From the NCBI GenBank assembly GCA_036583965.1, contig JAZBQD010000001.1:26136597-26200596 (forward strand): a stretch of 64,000 bases of DNA, in the 5' to 3' direction. The notes beneath the pieces are model-generated. The model had not been told where the DNA came from and made no database searches. It was given only the letters and a program-made list of their open reading frames with translations. Both the position numbers and the translations under genes were made by a program. This DNA comes from Prunella strophiata. Lineage: Eukaryota > Chordata > Aves > Passeriformes > Prunellidae. Shown here piece by piece: positions 43,301-55,200 of this stretch; the first letter of the stretch is position 1, and the number at the start of each line of letters is the position of its first letter.

Positions 43301-46300
43301 GCTGCCTTTGTTGTGATTTCCAGCCAAAACAACTTGCTTGAGTTGTAGCTTTGAGGCCTTTACAAGTGACTGGGGGAAATTTTGGGCCTATGATCAATGG
43401 GAGTCTTCTTTCTTACAGGCCTGAACTAGAAGACAAATCCTCAGAATTTTATTGAAGTATTACTCTTTCAGAGTCCAACACTCTGCTTGTGTCAGAGTAT
43501 AAAACCACTCAGTAAAATCCAGCAGACCAGCACAGGTGCTCTGGTGACCTCTGCCTCCAAGGTGTGCCTAAGTTTACCAGGTTTACCATTGCCAGGCTTT
43601 GACAGCTGTGGCACTTTTCTGGTATTTGGTGTCAGTTAAATAGCTCTAAAACAGAGACCTGGTTAGTGCTTGGTTATGGGCTTTCCTCTCTCATGTGCTT
43701 GGCAAGACATAGCTGGGTGAGGCTTTCCCCCCTCAAATCCTCTCTACTTTTTCCTGGGGAAATAAAGTGCCCAGGCACTGTTGCTGGAGCTCGCTGGTGT
43801 TGTTGCTAGGTGCAGGATCCCTGCCCCTGCCAGATCCAGGCAGGAGTCTGCATTCAGTGTGGAAACCTCCTTTTAAAACAGGATTCTTTGGCTTCAGGCT
43901 TTTGTTCTTTCCTAATGAAAACAATCCACACCCAGTGAATCATCATCTGGGCTGGTTTGTTTTGTTGGTTTTTTTTTTTTTCCCACCATATGCAAGTCCT
44001 TGGAGTCATGTCAGCCACACAGAGCAAAGCCAAATGTGCACATGCATCAACCTGTGTGAGCAAGAATGAGGCACTGTGGGACTGTGAGTGCTTTTGCTGT
44101 ATTGCACAGGTGGATGTGCACAAACAGAACATAAAACACAAGGATTCCTTTTCAAAACATGTTGAAGTGTTGGAGGTACCTGGTGGGCTTCCCAATTGTA
44201 GAAAGGGGTTACGTTGTATCAGAAATTGAATCAGTGGTTGATCCCAGCTTGATGCCTGCTTTGGACAGCTACTAGCATCCTGCAGAATTAATAGGATGAG
44301 GTGGGGGGAGAGTGGGGAAAATGATGGGCTCTCAATCAAAACATCCTTTAATGCTTGTCACAGTTCTCTGTGTCCAGTTTTCTTTATATTCACTGGTTCT
44401 CTCTCACTTGATCCTAAAGGTTTATTTGTGGAGCTGAAAGGCTATGTAATACCATGTTGTGGTTTTAATCACAAAAACTTTCAGAGGTTTTGAGTTCCAT
44501 AAAACTTATCAGAGTTTATTCTTTCCTCAAGTAAGTAGATAAGGCCTGTAATGAGCTACATGTGCCCAAAGATGAAACTTCTATTGCAGTATTTTTTGCA
44601 CAACTTGTCAAATGCTTCCTTTAGGGAAACTTTGCTATCTGTAACTAAAAATACTCCTTAACAGGATTAACCTTGAGGGAAAATACGTCATTCTTTAATG
44701 TTAAGTGCAACAATGAAAAAGTCTGAGAAGGGCCTGATCTAAAGTTCAGTGAGGCATGCAGGACTTCTCTGGCACCAAAGGCTCTGAATCAAGCTGTGAA
44801 ATTTCAAAGAGCTGCTCCTTCACAAATAGCACTTTCTTTCTTGAGCTGGTTTCTGGAACACAGCAGCTTTGTGTTCTGCTGCTGCATTTATTCTCCTGTT
44901 TGTAACTATGTCGCTTCATTCACTGAATATGTAACCAACTTAACACCCTCTGCTTTTATTCTCTTTAATACAGTTTCCTTTGGGGCAAGCTTCTGCTGCC
45001 AGGAAGAGAGAGGGACAGAGAGAAGCTGCTCATGTGAGGAGAGCAGAAAAGCCTTCCCTGTAATCTGGTGAACAGTAAGGTTTAGCACAATGCTGAAAGT
45101 TAGAGCAGCTCTTGAGGGAACCCTAGCAAATTCAGGGCTGCAAATGTTTCATTTGTTCAGTGGCTTTTCCTGATTCACATTCAAAAGAAATTAATCCCTT
45201 TTTTTTAGAACCAGGAAAAAGTGTTTTAATAATTTTCATTGCTAGAGTGTGGTGTTGTTTGTTGGTTTTTCTTTTCCCTATACTTCATTCTAATTATGAA
45301 TTAATCTTATTAAATAGAGTCTTCACATGCATCTATTCACTTCAGCCTAGTTCTGAGGCAACTGTATTCTTATGTCTGAGGTTAAATATATCTGATGACA
45401 AAGCATTCTGTATTTAGATAAGATTCAGCAAATATAGGTTAGCTCAAGCTCTTTTTATTTGAAACTTTCAGTTGTTTAGAAACTGATACTAAAATGATTT
45501 TTCTTACATTGGGTCGAGTTCTGCTTTTGCTGAAACATAGCAAAATGGAGGCAGTTCTTTCTCTGATTCTAGGGTTTGACTGGCCAGAAAACTAAATAAA
45601 ACCCACAGAACCAGGAGAAAAGGTTAGATGGCTGCTCTGCAGTAATTGACTCTGCTCAGATGAATGTGGGGTAGTGGCTTTCCTTCATACAGACAATTAC
45701 AGCATGTCAGAGAGTGTGAGCAATGCTCCCCAGCTCAGCAAGGGACTGACACACTTTGGTTCTCTTTGCTACATGTTCTCTTGATTGGCACTGCAGTGCA
45801 TAATTTTAGATGTTTCCTAGGTCAGTGGAATTTTTGCCTGAACAGAGGCTTCAGGAATTCAGGATGTTGGGATGTTTTTCATAAGTTTTGTTATTCCTTT
45901 GGCTGTACTGGTCCAACTGAGTTGTCCTTCAGCATCAGCTTCCTCAGGTTTCTATGCTCAAGGGAGCCAGTGTCTGTAATTACTTTAAAAACTCCTGCCT
46001 AGCCATGCCTGTGTCTAGTACTCACAGTGTGCAAAACTTTTCAAGACCGTAACATTTTGCTATGCAGCACAAAAGGCACCAAATAAGCTGTAATTCCTGC
46101 TTAGTGTGCTATAGGAAGGTATGTAGAAGACTGTTATTTCAGTTTAAACAAGTGATTTTCCACTGACTTGTACAGAATGACTTCTGATTCATACCAGTTG
46201 AAGAAGAATGTAAGAATGAGGCTTTAGATGTGGTTGGTTTTCCCCTCAGTGCAAATTTCTCACAAACAAGAAAAAGCAGCCTCAATGCAACAGAAATAAA

Positions 46301-49300
46301 GATTAATTTAAAGTAAATTTAAATTAATCTAAACTGAGGCTGTGCATGTCAGTATTGAGACAGACATATCTTTTTATATTTTATGGAAAACAGAAAGTGT
46401 TCAGCTGTTGGGGAAGGCACTGGCTCTCCAAAGCAGCATGGTGTGCCACTGGGTTTTTAATTAGCAGACAAGTGATGCCTGGTGGTCTGTCAGTGAATTC
46501 TCCAGCTCTTCCCAGGAAGCCAGCAGCCCTGTATCAGTATCAGACAGCAGAAACTCTCATAATTTTCCTTCTTTCCCTCAGGAAAACTCCCAAAGGGAGT
46601 TGCACTCCCTCTCAGGCAGGGTCTGGGATCTCATGTCTCATCCCGTGAAACACCCTGGTTTTCACTGGGGTGAGAGCAGATTGATTTGCAGTTCACCTTA
46701 ACAAACTGGACTAAAAAGAGTGGCAATGTTTGTTTCAAACATGTGGTTTCCATGCAGTGCTGAAAATTCTCCAGAATCCTGAGTGACCCAGGTTGAATGC
46801 AGTGTGTATTCCAACAGTTAGACTGTTATCAGTTGGGGTAGTCCTGTCCTGCAGGACATCCTAAAACCATACTGCAGTGAAGACTTTCAGAGTAAATGCA
46901 GTCCTGAACTGGGAGCAAGAGTTCAAGGAACAGCAGGCTTGACTGGGAGCTGATTTTGAGCCAAATCCAACTGTTGTACAAACAATTTCAGAGAAGTAAA
47001 TGCAAGAGGATTTTGCTCTTCAAGAGCATCCACAGCCATTACCTCATTTCTATTATCCCCCCTCAATGGAAGCTCTACAGCCCATTGGGAGGGCAGCTTA
47101 CACTTGGACTTTATCCTTTGATTCCTGCAGACTTAAGTTCACCCCTAGTACAGCCTGATCCTCCTTTCTCAGGCCTCATCTGGAAACAGGAATTGCAGGC
47201 AGTGGCCACCCTTTGGACACACCTGTGCTGATGCCAGGGAGTCAGAACTGCCTGGGAAGCCAAGCTTCCCCCTGGCACGTGCTCAGGGTGCAGCAAGGTT
47301 TGCCCTGACCCTGGGTGGGGCTTGAGGGGAGATTTGTTCAGGGCTGCCCACTGATCACTTGTTCAAGGGGCACTGACCTGCACAAGCAGGAAGGTGTTGG
47401 GTCCAGGTGCTGACAGTGATTCTGTGGCTATGCTGAAACAGGAGCTCCCTTGCTATCTGCTGAAGAAATTAATTGCTGCAGTAATGAGCTGTGGAACAAA
47501 TCAGTCCCATGGGCACAGAGGGTTCAATGGCTCCTGCACTGTGGGAATGGAGCTGTGTGGTTTGCACCAAGCAGGCTAATGGGGAGCAATTCCACCTGCA
47601 GCTGAGCCATTCAATGACAGCCCAATGCTGGAGGATTTCCTGAAGTCCTGAAAGGAGCCAAGTGCCCAACTTTGATAGGAAACCATTGCTTCTGCTGATG
47701 CACTTGGCACTGCTAAAGCTATTGTTGAGCACTCAATGGCTGTTCCACTGCTTTGCAGGCTGAAGATCACTTTTAGCTGCACTTCATCCAAACTGTTTTA
47801 TTTTAAGCATATGTTCTGTGCCCCTTTGGTGGGAAATTTCAGTATCTCATAAGCTTCCTACAAGAACCCCTGCCTTGTTTTGAAGAAATTGATGAGTCAG
47901 TATGAAACTGGTCTTAATTAAATTAATGGATTCTTCCTGTAAAAGCAGACAAAAAATAATAAGCTATTAAGATGGAACATTGACTTTCCTCAGAATAAGT
48001 GATTTGGGTTTTCTCTGCTTGTGTATAGTTGGGAGGATAATTACTTGTTTTGACACACTGGGTAGTCATGAGAATAGGCCTGATTCTTTGTGGCTCCTTA
48101 ATGTGGAATTGAGAGGAAAAAGTGAGTGTTTCAGAGAGATAACAACACACCTGGCTGACATCAGGAAACCTTCCTCTAATCAAGGGTGACTTCACAGAAT
48201 TGTGTGTCCAAAATTCTAAATATATTAGTGAAATTAAAGATTTACTTAAGCTGAAGATTTTTTCCTTTCCTATTTAATAGGTCAGGTGGTAGAGTTTGGG
48301 GACTTTTTTTGTTTTTCCATTTTTTGCAGGTATGTTGTGAAAAAAATCCCAGGAAGATGACACTACATGTTTGTGGATTAAAAAGAAAGAAGGAAAAATG
48401 AACCACCTGCCCAGCTGCAGGGCAAAACCAGAACAGGGGCCACTTGGCAATGATTACACTTCTGGAAACAGAAGTTCTGTGAGACTTTGGGTAGATGGGG
48501 AAGGCAGCTGTAGTTGCTGTGCTCCTTCCCATTCCAGCACCACTGTCCATTTCTCCCTTACAGGGTGAGCCTATCCACCTGGGAACTGGCTCTGTCAGTG
48601 TTGTTACTGAGGGGGGAAGGTTAAAAATAACCTCTGCTTTTTCCTAAGATTATTTTTAGCCTGGAATGCTTAAGTGATCTGGTTTACAGTGTTACTTGAC
48701 AGACAGGTCAGGCTAACTGAGGGTACAGGCAGCTTTGGGCTTTGCTGTTGGAGCTGCATGTGCCTTTTGCATGCTTCATTTGTCTTGGTTTCTTTAATGA
48801 AACACAGCACTAAGTGCATGAAATCTGAGTTGTGAGCCTGACTGTTTCTGATGTATAGGTCTCTTAATTCCCCTTTTTAATTCTGCTGAAAGTTTTGGGT
48901 ACATGTGAATCCATCTACCTCAGCAGTAGAATAAAATAGCTGAAGTCAAACCACACAGCTGCTGGGGAGACAAGTAATATAAAAGTTGATTTCCTTTGGA
49001 AAGTTGGCTTCTTTTGATAGTTTTGATTTTGTATACATACAGACACTTGTCCAGTTGAACATGCAGAGCTTCTCCTATTTGTTCAGATACAAGCAACAGC
49101 TGAGATACTACACTGTTACCTAGTTCTTCCTCTAAAGGCCAGGTGACTTCTTATATTTAAAACTCTTACATGAGAAATCTTACTTCTTCTTAGAGGAACT
49201 TAGCAAAATAACATATCCAAGTATTTGACTGGGATCTCATGAGTCATTTCATCTCACATGTTGAAACAGAAACCAGAGGAGTCTGATTAATAGCTTGCAC

Positions 49301-51904
49301 TACTTAGTCATGATGGTCTCAATTATTCAAATAACTGCAATATGAAAAATGATGCTCTACATTTTTTAAAAATATAAGAATATTTTGTAACTACCACTAT
49401 TCCTAATACAAAGGGAAAATAAGAAGTGGTTGAACAAAACATATTGCTTTTATTTTTTTAAATAGTGAGAGTCAAAACATTGTCACAAAGACCAAGTTAC
49501 CATAGACGTTGCTTGTTTCCTAGTTCTGAAAAAAAGTATTTTCTTATTTCAAAAGCAAACTAGATGTGGGACATCATTTTGGTAGAAAACTATTCTCCAC
49601 CATCCTGACATTTTTTTGGCATGTCTGTCACACCTTTTTGTGGCATGTCTTTTTTTCCCTTTATCTCTCAATTCCTATTTAACTCCCCTGATACTTTTCT
49701 TCTTGTTCTCCTCCTGAGAGATATAAACCCCTTTTCTTGATGGTTTTTTTCCAGGGAATGTGTCACACTTGTAGGGAGGAAATACCATATCCATGACAAT
49801 ATCTTGTCTGCCTAGCAGGGTACTGCAGCCACAGCAGCTGACAGGCATGCAAGGACTTCATGCTCTGAAGGTGTGTTGTTTCAACCATTTTAGAATTTGT
49901 AGTATGGTTACAAGAAGAATTCTGTTGTCCCTTCTTATTCACCCTCTCTCCCTTTACTTTTAGATATAATTCCTCTCAAAGTCTTCCAATTTCTTTCCTA
50001 AAACCTAGCAGCTGCCTGGCCTTGTGTGTGCTGTAAGTCTGTAGTCATCCACATAGCTTCATAATTGGGAAGAATGTTATGATTTGACTCATTGTGCAAC
50101 TATCTCCATAAAAGAAGGAAGTATTTCTCTCCTTGGGAGGAAATTAGGATGAATCATAGCTGGTATTGAGATGAATTAGACAAGCTGGTGCTGAACAGAG
50201 CTACAGAGCCAAGGAAGAAATCCTGATTAGGGCAGTATATTACAGCATCTTGCTGACCTGTAATGCTGACCTTTTTACAGCATTGAATTTTCATAGTGCT
50301 GGGAGTTTTCAGAATGTTTACAGCATTTCAACCAGCAGTCAGATGATGACCACCTTGCAGTGTAACTTGGAAGCCCAGAGTACCCCTTGGGCCTTATTTC
50401 CTTCCTCTGCCCATGTCTGAACTGCATTAAGCAGGAGCTGGTTAATTAACAGAGCATGTCATCGTCCAACACTACCCATCAGGAAGCCTTGCAGGCTTTA
50501 GGAAGTGCTTTGGGGCTATCAGGGGGAGGTACAGATTTTTGGGAGGGTGTAGTATGAAAGACAAGGTTTTCATGCACTGACCATGTTACATGCAGAAGGG
50601 AGGCCTTAATTTTACATGTAGATGAGATTAGAAACAAGATTGCATTCTTCAGTTTGCATGAAAGGGAAGCATGACATGAGTAAGGTTTTATAGTCTCTTT
50701 CCATCTCACTTTTTTCCTTTCCTCAAGAGCATTTAAAGGGAAAAATACCAGGGCATCCTAAAGCACTGAGCTGTGAACAGCACTCAGTGTGCTGCTGTTT
50801 CAGCTCCCCTGAACAGGGCTCTGCTGTACCCATCCATCAAAGCTATAAAAGATTCATTCACTGTCCTGCTTGGTTTTCATCTATTTTAAACATTTAGAGA
50901 CCTACTTATATGCCCTGTAAAACTTACACAAATCATAGGGTTTGGGAATATTTCTAGTGAAGTACATGCCTTTTACTGTCAGAATGGCTACTCTTCTGCT
51001 ACAGATTACTTATGACAATAATTTTGCTGGCATGAAAACCTTTGGAAGGGGGTAAGGCTGTGAAATTTGTAGTAATTTTCATGCCTATTCATTATTCCTT
51101 ACTTTGTTATATTTACTCCTCACTATTTTTATTTTGCTAACATTCTGCCATTACCTTTCCTTCTCTATTTCCAAGGCCCAAGTCTGCAGGCAGGCACATT
51201 CTGCTAATGGGCAAAGTTTGCCATGCTCAGCAGAAATAATCAGCATTGGTTCATGATGAGAAACAGTCAGTGAATTAACTTCCTCTAGTTCTGCTTTGCC
51301 AGAGGTAGTGTTTTGGTTTATGGCAGAACTGGGAAGCTTTACCTCTGCCAGGTGTGTGCACACCCCTAAGTCCATTCTGCTGTCTCAGATGAAGCAAAGA
51401 GCTGCTCCCATCTGTGGTTTCATTCTCCACAGGTAATTCAGCTTTCTGTTTGTGTAGTTAAAGCATTTAAACCACTCTTGTTTGGGTATAGACTAGGCCC
51501 CTAAAATCTAATGTATTTTAATGAGAAACTGCTAATGAAAACAGTCCTGTATCAACAGAATATAAAAGTATCAGAGAGGATTGCACTCTTGTCATGTGTA
51601 AGACAGACATGCTGGGTACTTACCCATTTCGGGGCTGTGGGCTCGCAGCTTCCAAATCCTCTCTCTCCTCCTGGTGTGAGGAGATCACACTTGAAGGGTA
51701 ATCTTGAGTATCCTCCCTGAGCCCTTCTGCCTCCCAGTAACCTTCTTGGTGTGGCAGAGGAGTTCTCTGGGGGTGTGCAGGGGTCTCATGAACTCGTGGC
51801 TTTAAGCTGTGCACGGAACCATCACGATGTCCATGATGGTCTGTGTGTTCCACCAGCGCTGCCAGTCCTACTGCACTGCAGACCAGCAAAAGCTTCACGA
51901 GCAT
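33943..51904 (-). CDS. MMRN2: MMRN2 (multimerin-2, EMILIN-3/endoglyx-1), full coding span
   Basis: Secreted extracellular-matrix glycoprotein of the EMILIN/multimerin family, known as an endothelial, angiogenesis-modulating protein that forms disulfide-linked multimers. Six coding exons join in phase to 2979 nt (992 residues; human has about 949). Order: signal peptide about 1-18 (MLVKLLLVCSAVGLAAL), His/Pro-rich linker to about 94, EMI domain about 95-170 (NWCS... to WKCCPGFIGKDCEQ), a long coiled-coil region about 171-860 with many N-glycosylation sequons, and a C1q domain 864-992. The EMI and C1q pairing with this coiled-coil size, the EMI sequence and the position beside BMPR1A and SNCG identify MMRN2 rather than MMRN1 or an EMILIN. 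No frameshift or stop interrupts it. It converges with BMPR1A and diverges from SNCG. Confidence 0.94.
34332..35363 (-). other. MMRN2 intron between the coiled-coil and C1q exons
   Basis: Roughly 1-kb intron, GT-AG ends, with a GTGTGT-type donor at 35363. No other feature is seen. Confidence 0.85.
35364..37268 (-). CDS. MMRN2: MMRN2 large coiled-coil exon
   Basis: A single 1905-bp exon encoding residues 229-864. Acceptor GTATTAACAG, donor AAAAG/GTGTGT. The product is heptad-like and rich in Glu, Lys, Leu and Gln (for example LLEIKLEDLKKNLTELS and LQESLRHFSDKLQEQNVTLE). It has many NXS/T sequons (NLS, NIS, NYT, NVT and others) and a few cysteines (CNCQ; LCCNHT) suited to interchain bonds. A highly basic stretch rich in Lys, Arg, Gln and Asp (plus-strand 35410-35495) precedes the C1q junction. 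A single very large coiled-coil exon is typical of this family. Confidence 0.95.
37269..38342 (-). other. MMRN2 intron before the large exon
   Basis: 1.07-kb intron with GT-AG ends. It holds a perfect 10-bp stem / 5-nt loop inverted repeat at 37668-37692 and otherwise nothing recognisable. Confidence 0.85.
37668..37692. repeat. Perfect short hairpin
   Basis: TTAAGATGCT, loop TATAC, then AGCATCTTAA: a 10-bp perfect stem with a 5-nt loop, next to a T-rich tract inside an MMRN2 intron. Too short for a canonical microRNA precursor. Confidence 0.8.
38343..38516 (-). CDS. MMRN2: MMRN2 coding exon 4: linker after the EMI domain
   Basis: A 174-bp exon, acceptor TTGTGACTAG, donor TTCAG/GTGAGA. Encodes STSVDSREMFEVIQNHEALL, then DDLQSDIHQAASTLGDLQ, which begins the coiled coil, and ends in VNESNSG. 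Phase 1 on both sides, matching its neighbours. Confidence 0.9.
38517..41635 (-). other. MMRN2 intron with CR1 insertion
   Basis: 3.1-kb intron between EMI exon 3 and coding exon 4. Apart from the CR1 copy at 40469-41010 and a small TTTAAATTC repeat cluster near 40311-40360, I see no other feature. Confidence 0.85.
40469..41010 (-). mobile_element. CR1 LINE fragment with part of the reverse-transcriptase frame
   Basis: The plus-strand start TCATAGAATCATAGAATGG is the reverse complement of the CR1 terminal ATTCTATG-type repeats, followed by the reversed 3' text (GGTTTGGGTTGGAAGGGGCC). Near 40820-40985 the minus strand encodes a decayed CR1 ORF2 C-terminus (SCIQLWGPHLKDMDLLEGVQ; RELGLLSLGRKR). 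Some 540 bp remain, 5'-truncated. It lies sense to MMRN2 transcription (minus strand) and is less diverged than the other two CR1 copies. Confidence 0.93.
41636..41742 (-). CDS. MMRN2: MMRN2 coding exon 3: second half of the EMI domain
   Basis: A 107-bp exon, acceptor CTTCCTCCCCAG, donor CGTG/GTAAGC. Encodes residues 135-171: YRTALKPVYQVKQKTLKSLQ, then WKCCPGFIGKDCEQR. The WxCCPG...C core is the C-terminal EMI signature. Confidence 0.95.
42018..42140 (-). CDS. MMRN2: MMRN2 coding exon 2: first half of the EMI domain
   Basis: A 123-bp exon, acceptor TTCCTTCCATTAG, donor TCAT/GTAAGT. Encodes residues 94-135: NWCSFTQSRLVTYIEACMKE, then KYIVNSQQPCPNGAPDCQKI. The NWC start and C/C/C spacing are typical of EMI domains. 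Residue 94 (Gly) is split with exon 1. Confidence 0.95.
42141..51623 (-). other. MMRN2 intron 1 (9.5 kb)
   Basis: Long first intron, usually a place for endothelial control elements. I see an imperfect inverted repeat at 46277-46342 and no nested gene, RNA gene or recognisable transposon. Composition is somewhat GC-richer than the BMPR1A introns. Confidence 0.8.
46277..46342. repeat. Two-part inverted repeat
   Basis: Outer arms CAGCCTCA (46277-46284) and TGAGGCTG (46335-46342) and inner arms AGATTAATTTA (46300-46310) and TAAATTAATCT (46320-46330) are each perfect complements. They nest to form a hairpin with an asymmetric bulge of 15 nt against 4 nt. Confidence 0.75.
51624..51904 (-). CDS. 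MMRN2: MMRN2 coding exon 1: signal peptide and linker
   Basis: Begins at ATG 51904-51902, the first ATG of the frame. An in-frame TAA at 51928-51926 bounds it upstream. Ends AATGG/GTAAGT. Encodes signal peptide MLVKLLLVCSAVGLAAL, then a His/Pro/Glu-rich linker (EHTDHHGHRDG; HPQRTPLPHQEGYWEAEG). The linker is poorly conserved in this family, so its reading rests on the frame, the signal peptide and the phase-matched splice. Confidence 0.88.
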
Positions 51905-52270
51905 CCTGGGCTTCTTCCCCCCCACTTACACCTGCCTCTTGCTCTTTTCTCTGAAGCTCAGCCTGAATTATTCCAGAAATGCCCCAGCAATATTCTTTAA
52001 CTGGAAAGCTGGAAGAAGGAAGGAAAAAATAAAAAAAAAATTATAACAAAGAGCGGAAAGAGCTTTTGGCCCTCCCAGCTACTGTGGAAACGTCCGTGGC
52101 TATTGAACAATGTGAGCCTGGTTCCTGTGTGGGGCTCAGACGTCTCTGACAGGGGGGAAAATGAGCTGCTAGGAATATAGCTCATTCAAGGAACTTCTGA
52201 GCTTGCCTGCCTTCTAAACTTATCTGTGAACAGGAACTCGGCTTTTATCAACTGCCTTCTCCCTCAGCAC
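51905..52270 (-). promoter_or_regulatory. MMRN2: Probable MMRN2 5' UTR and promoter
   Basis: Immediately upstream of the MMRN2 start. No firm TATA box. GGAA/TTCC ETS-type cores are dense (52012-52026, 52056, 52085, 52118, 52168, 52188, 52232), and TTATCT at 52220-52225 reads AGATAA (GATA) on the minus strand. ETS plus GATA clusters are characteristic of endothelial promoters, which suits this gene. Transcript start unknown. Confidence 0.4.
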
Positions 52271-55200
52271 AGGAAAAGGATGTTAGCTTAAAGGAAAGGA
52301 AGAGAAAAGAAAGGAAAGAAAATACTGAGTGCGTTAACAGACTCTCATTACACTGCCAGAAAATGTCACATACCTGCCTGGTCCAGTGCTGCACATGGAA
52401 GTTTTTCCTACAGTTTAAAGGCTGAAATGCCTTGGCTTTAGCAGCAGAGTATTTGTGGTATGTAGAAGAAATTGTGGGCATAGAGGGACTCAGAGCAAAT
52501 GTACAGTAAAAAAGAGCCTACAAACATCCATTCTTCTGAGACCTTTGCAAAACAGCTCTGTGAATCATAGTCTGTTCCCATCAAAATGGAAGATTTTCAT
52601 GAAGCTGTCCTTCAGAGAGGTCAGGATAATTGAGCATTTTTAAGAATTTCTGTTTGGGTTGTCATCTCTGGGGTGTCAGGCCTAACGGGGGTTTTTTTTT
52701 TTGTATTTTTAATTAGCATTAAAAGAAAAACCACTAACCAAGAGCTGCTGTCAAGAGTTACCTCTTTCACCACATTCTAATAATATTTTTTAAAGTCTGT
52801 GGAGGTTGCATGTAGTTTTCTTACTGGTTTTTCTTTGCTGCTGGTGGTGCTTTTAGTTTTGTTGTTTTCATTAACTGTTCTTTTCACTGTCTTTCAGGGT
52901 GATGTGCTCTGGCATTTTAAAGAATAAAGTGAAGTAGAATGATGCTCCACAGACAAAAAAGGGGGAATGCAAGACTGCTAGATCATCTTGCAGTGTGAAT
53001 GATGAGATGATCAGCCCAAAGTTCAGTATGTCTTGCAGAGCATTAAATGTAAAGCTTTTATGGATTTGTTCCAATACCAGCTGAAATAGAGGAAAAATCT
53101 CTCCAGGATTTTGGAAGGCCTTGTTATTAAGGGCTGTGAATTTGCATCTCCTTATCACTGGCTGAATTTGCACCCCTCTCCTGATGTCCCTATATTATGC
53201 TTAATGGAAGAACACAGAGAAACACACAAGTGCCCTTCCTGACCTGTGGTAGACTCTGCTGCCTAAGAGCAGTGGCAGCAACATATGGGGCCAGGCAGGG
53301 GGAGATTTTGCTAATTCTAAGGGAAAACCTGTTCTTGCTGTAGCAGTCACTTCTCCAGGGAGATGAAATCACAAGGTCTGGAATGAAGACTGAAAAAAAT
53401 TAGCAACTTCCCTCTGTTCCTTCCTGCTGCTTTTATTTCCAAATTGTGTGCATCCTGCTGTAACACATGTCAATGTGTGAATATTTCATGTGCCATGTTT
53501 CACATAGAAATGTGCTTTTCTCACAAGTAAGTGGATGTGACCTAAGCATTATATTTGTTTACATATTAAGACCATTATCAGGAAGGAACTGAAGCAAACA
53601 TGAGACAAAACAAGAACAGGCTTATAGCCTGACCTGCAGTGAGATCCTGGCTTGCAGAGAAGTGACTTGGTGCAGCAGGTATTGAAGTCATTTTTCATGG
53701 GTGTGATCCCTCCCAAGTGGTGGGGCAGTGTTTCTCTGCCACCCTCCTGGCTCAGAACATCTGCTGCTCCTCCAGGTGCAAGAACCTGTTCTCTGTACCT
53801 TTGTAATGGTGCTGCCCTGTGGGTGCAGCAGGCACAGATTCGCAGGTTGATAATTTAGCATGATGGTTTTTTGGTAGTGGTTTTGAAAGATGCTAAACAT
53901 GGAGCAAGGCAAGGAATGAAGTCCCTTTCCTTGTGGTAGGCATAGCATAGGATGCTGCCATGAACAAATGAAAGGCATTTATTATTCAAAGGAGCTTCCT
54001 TACTGAACAGTAGTTGAGATTTCTGTGTAACAGCTGTTACAATTTGTGGTATCTGAATAACACATTCAGGTTATACTGTTGGTTCAAAACATCAGATTTG
54101 CTGGCAGAATGAGCTCTAAGTTTTCTTTTATATCTGTAGAGGAACAGGTATGAGGAGTGTACCTAATCAGGAATGAGATACACCACAACTTTGCCTCTTT
54201 TTTGTGTGTGTGTTTTTTTTTTTCTTTTGTGGTTTTTGTTTGTTTGTGTTTGTTTATTGTGAGCTGTTGCCTCAGCATGGAACCAGGGAAAACAGACATA
54301 TATTTGCTGTAGCAACCTGCTCATTGCTTTCTGAGGTCACTCTCTTCTAGGAGGTACTTTCTAGATGAGAAAGACATCTGTGCACCAGCATCAGTAGCTA
54401 TTTAGTCACTCTTCAGTTGCCTAGTTTAGTGTTGGTGTACCTTACAGAGCTGGGTACCACTGCTCTAATGAAAAAATGGGTGAGTTAAATAAATTTAAAA
54501 GATAGTTTGGAACATTATTTGGAAAGTGTTATTGTGAAGTGTTATAGTGAAGTGTTACTCCAAAAATCTACTCAAAACCCATTCAGTAAGGGATGTTATA
54601 CTCATAGTGGTGTGGGGATATTTGGAGATGCCCTGGTGGTTCCTCACAAGTTTTTAGTGGTTCTTAGAGCTAGCCAAAAGATATTGTTCTTCCACTCCTT
54701 CATCCCCAGTCACTAGTGACTATTTTTCCCCCTTGTGCTCTTATTCATGGAAATACTTTTCCTCCAAGAATTTCTAGGAAGTACTTCCTCAAAGTGTTCA
54801 GACTTCTTCAGACTTCAAGCCAGTCTTTAAAGAGTTGGTATTGCCAGTTACACCGATCGATCACTTATGCCCTGGGATCTTGCCAGTAAGTGTCAGGAGT
54901 GCTCTTGCCTTGTCTGGTAATTCTAACCACTTCCATTAAACACAGCTCTTAACCCCCTCTGACTGTTGCCCACCCCAAGAATTCAGTGTCCTGTTTGCAA
55001 TTCCATAACCAAGTCGTCAGATGCCAGCACTGTCTCCTGGGTAATCTGCTTAAGGTACAAAATCTCATCTTGGCCCCTTTCCTTTTGTTTAGGGTCAGAG
55101 CCCTGCAGCTACAGATGGACAGGAGGTGGGCAACCTTGGAGTAAACAGTGCCAAACAATGCATTTGATCAATGGCTTGTCTGATAAATGGCTTGGCCGTA

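Noticed and set aside
43854..44339. 161-codon minus-strand frame in MMRN2 intron 1
   Set aside because: No signal, domain or splice support; the run QNKPAQ and mixed low-complexity suggest chance.
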